In this document: one piece after another, positions 1 to 5,014 of the stretch
Position numbering within the stretch: position 1 is the stretch's first letter
How the letters are laid out: every line of letters begins with the position of its first letter
From: Chlorobiota bacterium
Lineage (GTDB): Bacteria; Bacteroidota; Ignavibacteria; SZUA-365; JAADGX01
DNA length: 9,248 bases
Assembly (NCBI GenBank): GCA_013152135.1
Contig: JAADGX010000113.1
Span: 1-9,248 of the forward strand
Direction of reading: 5' to 3'
Position numbers and translations under genes: made by a program
The notes under the pieces: model-generated
The model's input: only the letters and a program-made list of their open reading frames with translations
Database searches by the model: none
Told to the model about the DNA's origin: nothing

Positions 1-516
1 GAATTGTTTCTTGATGGCAGAAGGGTGGCTCTCACCGGGAATCCAGACGTACGGTTCATTTCGTTTCCATCGGGAGAGAAAAAGGCGGAAGTGCAATTCA
101 CGCCTACGTTGGAGGACGGTTACCATATCCTTGCCGTGAACGCGCGGGACGCCAGCGGTAATCTGGCCGGTGATGATTTTTACCAGGTCCGTTTCATCGT
201 CAGCAGAGAGGCCAGGGTTGACAACGTGTTTTTGTATCCAAATCCAGCCAGCGGTCCCGCGGTTTTTTCCTTTCGAGCCATAGGCGAGAAAGCACCCACT
301 GAGGGTAAAATCAAAATATACACGGTGGCGGGCCGCCTGATCCGCATACTGGAAATCCCGGATGACGAATTACGCATCGGGTTCAATCGTGTCGAATGGG
401 ACGGCCTGGACCAGGATGCCGATCCCTTGGCCAACGGCGTGTACTTCTACAAGTTGATCTTGAAAGATGAATCCGGGCAGAAGGAATTCCTTGAAAAAAT
501 GGCGATACTGCGCTGA
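1..516 (+). CDS. Exported/surface protein, C-terminal part with FlgD-like T9SS type A sorting domain (5' end outside window)
   Basis: The frame is open from the first base (Glu-Leu-Phe-Leu-Asp...) and ends at TGA 514-516, so the gene starts upstream of the window. About 171 residues are visible. The first ~70 look like a beta-rich Ig-like module (GYHILAVNARDASGN). The last ~95 carry the hallmarks of a FlgD-like / type A T9SS C-terminal sorting domain: VFLYPNPASG, then KIYTVAGRLIR, VEWDGLDQDADPLANGVYFY and a basic end in KMAILR. In the family this domain sends proteins through the type IX secretion system, where it is cleaved or anchored; some FCB relatives carry it without a proven T9SS. The catalytic or adhesive part is not in view. 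A C25/PorU-like peptidase would fit the Ig-plus-sorting tail, but that is a guess. The gene appears unrelated to the translation cluster that follows. Confidence 0.75.
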   Translation, partial: ELFLDGRRVALTGNPDVRFISFPSGEKKAEVQFTPTLEDGYHILAVNARDASGNLAGDDFYQVRFIVSREARVDNVFLYPNPASGPAVFSFRAIGEKAPTEGKIKIYTVAGRLIRILEIPDDELRIGFNRVEWDGLDQDADPLANGVYFYKLILKDESGQKEFLEKMAILR

Positions 517-537
517 TATTTTCGCTGTTCCCTGACG

Positions 538-551
538 GAATACCGGTATTC
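538..551. repeat. Perfect 14-bp palindrome
   Basis: GAATACCGGTATTC reads the same on both strands and lies 22 bases after the stop of the first gene and 26 bases before the -35 box of the tRNA promoter. The overlapping CGGAAT (536-541) can instead pair with ATTCCG (558-563) to form a 6-bp hairpin with a 16-nt loop. No T tract follows, so it is not a standard terminator. It could be a dimeric-regulator site or the 3' end structure of the upstream mRNA; which one is not decidable here. Confidence 0.5.
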
Positions 552-577
552 GAGATCATTCCGATTACCCCTAAGTA

Positions 578-606
578 TTGGATAAATAGATTCTATCGGC
601 TATATT
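578..606 (+). promoter_or_regulatory. Probable sigma70-type promoter of tRNA-Val
   Basis: TTGGAT at 578-583 (4 of 6 matches to TTGACA) and TATATT at 601-606 (5 of 6 to TATAAT) are separated by exactly 17 bases. The -10 box ends 14 bases before the first tRNA nucleotide, giving a short 5' leader for RNase P to remove. Box quality, spacing and position all agree. If this lineage uses the Bacteroidota-type primary sigma consensus, the assignment would weaken. Confidence 0.55.
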
Positions 607-620
607 AGCTAAGCTTTGCT

Positions 621-694
<74 letters not shown>

Positions 695-709
695 CGAATC
701 TTCGATCGG

Positions 710-737
710 AATCGGAGAAATCGACTCCGATTTTTTT
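710..737 (+). terminator. Intrinsic terminator after tRNA-Val
   Basis: AATCGGAG (710-717) pairs perfectly with CTCCGATT (725-732) around a 7-nt loop, and a run of seven T residues spans 731-737. This is a textbook Rho-independent terminator 15 bases behind the tRNA. It ends 22 bases before the thrS ATG. thrS must therefore rely on readthrough or on a promoter overlapping this element, and the hairpin may double as an attenuator of the downstream cluster. Confidence 0.8.
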
Positions 738-759
738 CGTAGGGTAAAATTGAATTTAC

Positions 760-2682
760 ATGGCTGAGAATACGATAACATTACAACTGCCGGATGGCTC
801 GGAACTCCAGGTCGAAAAGGGAACCACCTTTTTCGACGTGGCGAAGTCTATCAGTCCGCGGTTGGCGAAGGAAGCGCTCGCGGGCGAACTCGACGGAAAG
901 GTCATGGACCTGAACGCGGTAATTCCTCGTGGCGGCGCCGTACGCATTCTCACGTTCAACGACGATAAAGGGAAAGAAGTGTACTGGCACAGCAGCTCGC
1001 ATTTGATGGCACACGCGGTGTTGGAACTGTTTCCCGAGGCGAAATTCGGCGTCGGTCCGGCGATCGAAGAAGGATTCTATTACGACATCGATATCGACAA
1101 GGTGCTGACCCCGGAAGACCTGCGGAAGATCGAAGAGAAAATCGCCGAACTTGCGAAAGAGGGCTCTTCCTTCGAAAGGAAAGAACTGTCGAAGAACGAA
1201 GCGCTGGAATTTTTCAAACAGAAGAACGATCCGTACAAGGTCGAGCTCATCAGTGAGATGGATGAGGATCAGGAAGCGATTTCCTGTTACACCGAAGGAT
1301 CCTTCGTAGACCTGTGCCGCGGTCCGCATGTTCCATCGACAAAACTTTTGAAGAACTTCAAGCTGCTCTCGATTTCCGGCAGTTACTGGCGGGGCGATTC
1401 CGACCGCAAGCAATTGCAGCGTATTTACGGCATTTCCTTCCCCAAGAAGAAAATGCTGGACGAGTTTTTATTCCGTCTCGAAGAAGCGAAAAAACGAGAT
1501 CACCGGAAGCTTGGAAGGGAACTGGACCTTTTCAGTTTCCACGAGATATCGCCGGGAGCTCCCTTCTGGCATCCAAAGGGAATGATGCTGGTGCGCTTAC
1601 TCGAAGAGGCGCTGCGGAAGGAACTTGACGCAGCCGGGTACCAGGAAATATCGACGCCTATTTTGGTCAAGAAAGAACTCTGGGAGCAATCCGGTCACTG
1701 GGAGCACTACAAGGAAAACATGTTTTTCGTCGAGGCTGATAACGACTTGTACAGCCTCAAACCCATGAACTGCCCCGAAAGCACGTACATCTACCGGGCG
1801 CACGTGCGAAGCTACCGCGATTTGCCGTTGCGATACTCCGAGATTGGAAGATTGCACAGGAATGAGCTCTCGGGAGCGTTGAACGGCATGTTCCGCGTGC
1901 GTCAGATCACGATGGACGATGCGCACTTGTTCGTACGTCCCGATCAGATACTGGATGAAATCACCGGTATCCTGAAACTGGTAAACAAGTTTTACAGCTA
2001 TTTCGAGTTTTCGCCTTCGTTTGTTCTTTCCACCAAGCCTGATAAAGCCATGGGTGATCCCGCGTTGTGGCAGCAGGCGGAGAAAGCGCTTGAAGATGCT
2101 CTCGTGGCAAACGGCATAGGATACAAAATCGAGGAAGGCGAAGGTGCCTTTTACGGTCCGAAAATAGACATCATCATCAAAGATGCTATTGGCCGAAAAT
2201 GGCAGTTGGCGACAATTCAGCTTGATTTCCAGATGCCCGAGCGATTCGGCCTGGAATACGTGGACGAGAACAACGAGCGTTGCCGCCCCGTGATGATTCA
2301 TAGAGCAATTTTCGGGTCCTTCGAACGTTTTATCGGAATCCTCGTGGAGCATTTTACCGGGAACTTTCCGGTCTGGCTGGCTCCGGTGCAGGTCGCGATA
2401 CTTCCAATTTCCGAGAATTTTTCCGATTATGCATATCAGGTAGCCAACCGCTTGAAGGAAGAAGGCATTCGCGCCGAGTTGGATGCCAGGAACGAAAAAA
2501 TTGGCTACAAGATACGTGCATGGGAAATGCAGAAAGTGCCGTACATGTGCATCATCGGCGAGAAAGAAGTCGCAAGTGAAACGGTCAGTATTCGCCGGCA
2601 CCAGGAAGGGGACATTGGCGCGTCGTCGCTTAGCGATTACATCGCGAGAGTAAAAGAAGAAATCTTGTCAAAGAAGTTATAA
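760..2682 (+). CDS. thrS: Threonine--tRNA ligase
   Basis: This 640-residue cytosolic class II synthetase charges tRNA-Thr and is close in length to E. coli ThrRS (642). Domains in order are: TGS (about 1-62); the editing domain with HSSSH (His77, His81) and CRGPH (Cys186, His190), which hydrolyses Ser-tRNA-Thr; the catalytic core (about 245-535); and the anticodon-binding domain (about 540-640). The three zinc ligands expected from E. coli (Cys334, His385, His511) are present as Cys338 in KPMNCP, His389 in DDAHLF and His514 in MIHRAIFGSFERF, so charging and editing both look intact. The ATG at 760 fits the TGS alignment. The nearest SD-like AGGG (741-744) is 15 bases away, so the ribosome binding site is poor. 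It heads the thrS-infC-rpmI-rplT cluster, with its stop 12 bases before the proposed infC start. Confidence 0.97.
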   Translation: MAENTITLQLPDGSELQVEKGTTFFDVAKSISPRLAKEALAGELDGKVMDLNAVIPRGGAVRILTFNDDKGKEVYWHSSSHLMAHAVLELFPEAKFGVGPAIEEGFYYDIDIDKVLTPEDLRKIEEKIAELAKEGSSFERKELSKNEALEFFKQKNDPYKVELISEMDEDQEAISCYTEGSFVDLCRGPHVPSTKLLKNFKLLSISGSYWRGDSDRKQLQRIYGISFPKKKMLDEFLFRLEEAKKRDHRKLGRELDLFSFHEISPGAPFWHPKGMMLVRLLEEALRKELDAAGYQEISTPILVKKELWEQSGHWEHYKENMFFVEADNDLYSLKPMNCPESTYIYRAHVRSYRDLPLRYSEIGRLHRNELSGALNGMFRVRQITMDDAHLFVRPDQILDEITGILKLVNKFYSYFEFSPSFVLSTKPDKAMGDPALWQQAEKALEDALVANGIGYKIEEGEGAFYGPKIDIIIKDAIGRKWQLATIQLDFQMPERFGLEYVDENNERCRPVMIHRAIFGSFERFIGILVEHFTGNFPVWLAPVQVAILPISENFSDYAYQVANRLKEEGIRAELDARNEKIGYKIRAWEMQKVPYMCIIGEKEVASETVSIRRHQEGDIGASSLSDYIARVKEEILSKKL

Positions 2683-2683
2683 A

Positions 2684-2697
2684 GGGAGGGTTTTACG
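2684..2697 (+). promoter_or_regulatory. Strong Shine-Dalgarno sequence and ACG start codon of infC
   Basis: GGGAGGG (2684-2690) lies directly after the thrS stop TAA (2680-2682). Counting from the GGAGG core (2685-2689), five bases separate it from ACG at 2695-2697. It decides the infC start: no ATG, GTG or TTG occurs in frame between the TAA and ATG 2788, yet conserved IF3 residues are encoded there. Confidence 0.7.
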
Positions 2698-3240
2698 TCG
2701 GCCGATACATCACGATTTGACCGAATCCGTATCAACAATGAGATCAGAGCACGAGAAGTTCGGCTCATTGACGATAAGGGAGCGCAGATGGGTGTCGTAC
2801 CCATCGAAAAAGCAATTGAGGAGGCGCAGAAACGAGAGCTTGACTTGGTAGAAATTTCTCCCAACGCCAGACCGCCGGTTTGCCGAATTATGGACTACGG
2901 TAAATACCGGTATGAGCAACAGAAGCGGGAGAAGCTACAGAAAAAGCGGCAGGCGATTATCCAGGTGAAAGAAATCCGGTTTCATCCTGGAACTGCGGAG
3001 CACGATTTCCAATTCAAGTTGCGACACGCGCTGAAATTCATAAAGGATGGGAATAAAATCAAGGCTACGGTCGTGTTCCGTGGCCGCCAGAGAGCGCATG
3101 CGGAGTTCGGCGAAGATCTGTTACGCCGTTTCGCCGAAGAACTCAGCGATGTCGCTATATTGGAAAAAGAACCGACGATGGATAATCGGTTCATGCATAT
3201 CATCCTTTCCCCGAAACCGAGCGGGAAGAAAAAATCATAG
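2695..3240 (+). CDS. infC: Translation initiation factor IF-3, non-canonical ACG start
   Basis: IF3 binds the 30S subunit, blocks premature 50S joining and rejects non-canonical start codons. From ACG 2695 the product has 181 residues, matching E. coli IF3 (180). The N-domain carries RINNEIRAREVRLID, then DLVEISPNARPPVCRIMDYGKY, the near-invariant IF3 signature. A basic linker (EQQKREKLQKKRQ) leads to the C-domain with VKEIRFHPGT, FRGRQRAHAEFG and a lysine-rich end. The first ATG (2788) would remove 31 residues, including the conserved RINNEIRAREVRL segment, so it is rejected. E. coli infC uses AUU, letting IF3 repress its own synthesis; ACG behind a strong SD would allow the same control here (inference). 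The gene is in the same reading frame as thrS, separated by one TAA. Confidence 0.93.
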   Translation, partial: TSADTSRFDRIRINNEIRAREVRLIDDKGAQMGVVPIEKAIEEAQKRELDLVEISPNARPPVCRIMDYGKYRYEQQKREKLQKKRQAIIQVKEIRFHPGTAEHDFQFKLRHALKFIKDGNKIKATVVFRGRQRAHAEFGEDLLRRFAEELSDVAILEKEPTMDNRFMHIILSPKPSGKKKS

Positions 3241-3242
3241 GA

Positions 3243-3259
3243 AGGATTGCACGAATCCT
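3243..3259 (+). other. Small hairpin between infC and rpmI
   Basis: AGGATT (3243-3248) pairs with AATCCT (3254-3259) around a 5-nt loop, two bases after the infC stop. No T tract follows, so it is not a terminator. It may be a processing or stability element in the 66-base infC-rpmI gap, where other bacteria place the L20 control site. No similarity to a known L20 leader was recognised. Confidence 0.3.
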
Positions 3260-3306
3260 GAAGAGAAAAGAGAACTATTATCATTCGAAGATAAAGGAAA
3301 TACATT

Positions 3307-3501
3307 ATGCCGAAAATGAAGACAAAGAAAAGCGCTGCCAAGACCTTCAAGTTCACAGCGACAGGTAAAATCAAGCGCGAGAAGGCGTATCACAGCCATA
3401 TCTTAACCTCGAAATCGCAAAAGCGGAAACGGAATCTGCGCAAGAAGACTCTCGTGTCGCGCGCGGATCAAAAACGAATCCAGGAATTGATCATTCGATA
3501 G
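3307..3501 (+). CDS. rpmI: Large ribosomal subunit protein bL35
   Basis: This 64-residue, very basic protein has the family N-terminus MPKMKTKKSAAKTFKFTATG and the central KIKREKAYHSHILTSKS block followed by a lysine/arginine-rich stretch. Length is normal for bL35 (about 65). It is a structural component of the 50S subunit. The ATG is preceded by AAAGGAAA, a moderate SD at 8-10 bases. It sits in the conserved infC-rpmI-rplT order, 66 bases after infC and 10 bases before rplT. In E. coli rpmI and rplT are repressed by L20; whether that applies here cannot be seen. Confidence 0.96.
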   Translation: MPKMKTKKSAAKTFKFTATGKIKREKAYHSHILTSKSQKRKRNLRKKTLVSRADQKRIQELIIR

Positions 3502-3511
3502 GAAGTAAACA

Positions 3512-3862
3512 ATGCCACGCTCAAGAAACAAAGTTGCATCCCACCGGAGAAAAAAGGCGCTTCTTCGTAAGGCGAAGGGATTCTGGGGGCGGCGAAAGAA
3601 TGTTTATAAAATTGCCGTACACCATGTCGAAAAAGGTATGCAGTATGCATACCGGGATCGCCGCGTCAAGAAACGGACATTCCGCCAGCTATGGATCACG
3701 CGTATCAATGCTGCCGCTCGCGAACACGGTGTGACCTACAGCCGCCTCATTGATGGATTAAACAAGCACAACATCGATATTAACAGGAAGATTCTGGCTG
3801 ATCTCGCGGTTTCAAACCCCGACGCGTTTGCCAAGATTGTCAAGCACGCCGTAGGTAAATGA
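3512..3862 (+). CDS. rplT: Large ribosomal subunit protein bL20
   Basis: This 116-residue basic protein is collinear with bL20. It has the N-terminal extension MPRSRNKVASHRRKKALLRKAKGFWGRRKN that threads into 23S rRNA, then AYRDRRVKKRTFRQLWITRINAAAR and the C-terminal globular part with YSRLIDGLNKHNIDINRKILADLAV. It binds early in 50S assembly and in several bacteria also autoregulates its operon. The SD AGGAAG (3500-3505) overlaps the rpmI stop and lies 6 bases before the ATG, so rpmI and rplT are probably translationally coupled. A 130-base structured gap follows before pheS. Confidence 0.97.
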   Translation: MPRSRNKVASHRRKKALLRKAKGFWGRRKNVYKIAVHHVEKGMQYAYRDRRVKKRTFRQLWITRINAAAREHGVTYSRLIDGLNKHNIDINRKILADLAVSNPDAFAKIVKHAVGK

Positions 3863-3866
3863 CAGT

Positions 3867-3971
3867 GCCACAGCCTTGGACTTCCAAGTGGCTGGAGTGC
3901 GCATGATCCTGACCTGGTTGATACCGGGTCATTCGCATTATACCCGCGTGTGTCCGAACCGACTCGGGTAT
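3867..3971 (+). promoter_or_regulatory. Structured leader upstream of pheS with mutually exclusive pairings
   Basis: The rplT-pheS gap holds several pairing segments. GCCAC/GTGGC (3867-3871/3888-3892) continues into TTGG/CCAA (3876-3879/3884-3887). TGACCTGG (3910-3917) pairs with CCGGGTCA (3924-3931), 8 bp with one G-U. CGGGT (3925-3929) can instead pair with ACCCG (3942-3946). ATACCCG (3940-3946) can pair with CGGGTAT (3965-3971). Segments 1:2, 2:3 and 3:4 are thus alternatives, as in attenuators. No T run follows segment 4, so control of translation is more likely than termination. T-box signatures are absent. Confidence 0.4.
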
Positions 3972-3974
3972 TGA
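3903..3974 (+). CDS. Possible 23-codon leader peptide upstream of pheS
   Basis: An ATG at 3903 opens a 23-codon frame (starting MILTWLIPGHSH) that stops at TGA 3972-3974, 18 bases before the pheS ATG. GGAG (3894-3897) lies 5 bases upstream, a better ribosome binding site than pheS itself has. The frame runs through both alternative hairpins of the leader, so its translation would affect their folding. It has no Phe codon, unlike the E. coli pheL leader, but contains Trp, His-x-His-Tyr, Cys and Tyr codons. A frame this short can occur by chance, and the peptide resembles nothing I recognise. Position and SD are the only evidence. Confidence 0.3.
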   Translation: MILTWLIPGHSHYTRVCPNRLGY

Positions 3975-3992
3975 ACTTGACGCTGCACGCTC

Positions 3993-5006
3993 ATGCTGGA
4001 AGAAATATCGAAAACAAAACTTGAAATCGAAGCCGCTGCCGCAAACATTTCCTCACGGGAAGACCTGCAAGCCTTTCGTGTAACCTATCTTGCCAGGAAA
4101 GGCAAGATCGCGAGTCTTTTCGCGAGATTGCGCGACGTCCCTCCTGAGCAGAAGCGTAGTGTCGGACAGGAATTGAACGCATTACGCTCGTTTGCCGAGG
4201 AGCTGTTCAAGGAACGAGAAAAGCATTTCGAGGAATCGCGGAAAGAGAAGAAGGGCTTTCTGGATTACACGTTACCTGGCCGCGAGTTTCCCCTCGGACA
4301 CACGCATATCGTTTCCCGAACGATCGCGGACATCCAGTCGATATTCGTGCGCATGGGATTTTCCATCGCGACCGGACCGGAACTGGAAAGCGATTACTAC
4401 AACTTCGAGACGCTGAATTTCCCTGCCGATCACCCGGCCAGGGACATGCAGGATACTTTCTTCATCGAGAAAGACGTGGTGTTACGTACTCATACCTCGC
4501 CCGTGCAAATCCGCTTGATGGAATCCAGGAAACCACCGATTCGAGCCATCATGCCCGGCAGATGTTATCGGAACGAGGTCATCAGCGCACGCAGCCATGT
4601 CCAATTTCATCAGATCGAAGGTCTCTGTGTGGATACTCGCGTCACGTTCACCGACCTGAAGAGCACCCTGGTGGCTTTTGCCAGAGAATTTTATGGAGAG
4701 ACGACAGCGTACAGATTCCGGCCGAGTTATTTTCCGTTTACGGAACCATCGGCGGAAATGGATATCTCGTGTTTTCTCTGTCACGGAGATGGCTGCCGGG
4801 TTTGCAAATTCACGGGATGGCTGGAAGTGCTCGGGTGCGGAATGGTCGATCCAAACGTCTTTAAGGCGGTCGGGTATGATCCCGAGGAACTGACCGGGTA
4901 TGCATTTGGGATGGGTATTGAACGAACCGCCATGCTGCGTCACAACATTCCCGACATCCGGCTGATCTTCGAGAACGATGCCCGGATGCTGCGTCAGCTT
5001 GGGTAG
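3993..5006 (+). CDS. pheS: Phenylalanine--tRNA ligase alpha subunit
   Basis: This 337-residue subunit is the catalytic half of the cytosolic alpha2-beta2 PheRS. An N-terminal coiled coil (about 1-85) binds tRNA-Phe. The class II core follows with HPARDMQDTFF, LRTHTSPVQIR, the motif 2 region PGRCYRNEVISARSHVQFHQIEG, FRPSYFPFTEPSAEMD and motif 3 GMGIERTAML near the C-terminus. A cysteine cluster, CFLCHGDGCRVC, precedes TGWLEVLGCGMVDPNV; such clusters occur in many bacterial PheS and may bind metal. The ATG at 3993 is the only canonical start after an in-frame TGA at 3978, and it matches the family N-terminus. The preceding bases (TTGACGCTGCACGCTC) show no SD, which suggests coupling to the upstream leader or a different mode of initiation. 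pheT follows after 8 bases. Confidence 0.97.
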   Translation: MLEEISKTKLEIEAAAANISSREDLQAFRVTYLARKGKIASLFARLRDVPPEQKRSVGQELNALRSFAEELFKEREKHFEESRKEKKGFLDYTLPGREFPLGHTHIVSRTIADIQSIFVRMGFSIATGPELESDYYNFETLNFPADHPARDMQDTFFIEKDVVLRTHTSPVQIRLMESRKPPIRAIMPGRCYRNEVISARSHVQFHQIEGLCVDTRVTFTDLKSTLVAFAREFYGETTAYRFRPSYFPFTEPSAEMDISCFLCHGDGCRVCKFTGWLEVLGCGMVDPNVFKAVGYDPEELTGYAFGMGIERTAMLRHNIPDIRLIFENDARMLRQLG

Positions 5007-5014
5007 AGATATTC

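Noticed and set aside
738..759. TAAAAT (745-750) with TCGACT (721-726) as a thrS promoter
   Set aside because: Both boxes are only 4 of 6 matches, the spacing is 18, and the -35 overlaps the terminator hairpin. Too weak to list as a feature.
1597..2601. 334-residue minus-strand frame inside thrS
   Set aside because: It is a shadow of the thrS coding frame: rich in His, Phe and Val, with no recognisable domain or SD.
2788..3240. infC annotated from the first ATG (150 residues)
   Set aside because: It would delete conserved N-terminal IF3 residues encoded at 2722-2787, and no SD stands before this ATG.
3863..3992. T-box riboswitch or pheL-type attenuator before pheS
   Set aside because: No T-box sequence (AGGGTGGNACCGCG-like) or terminator U tract is present, and the mini-frame has no Phe codons.
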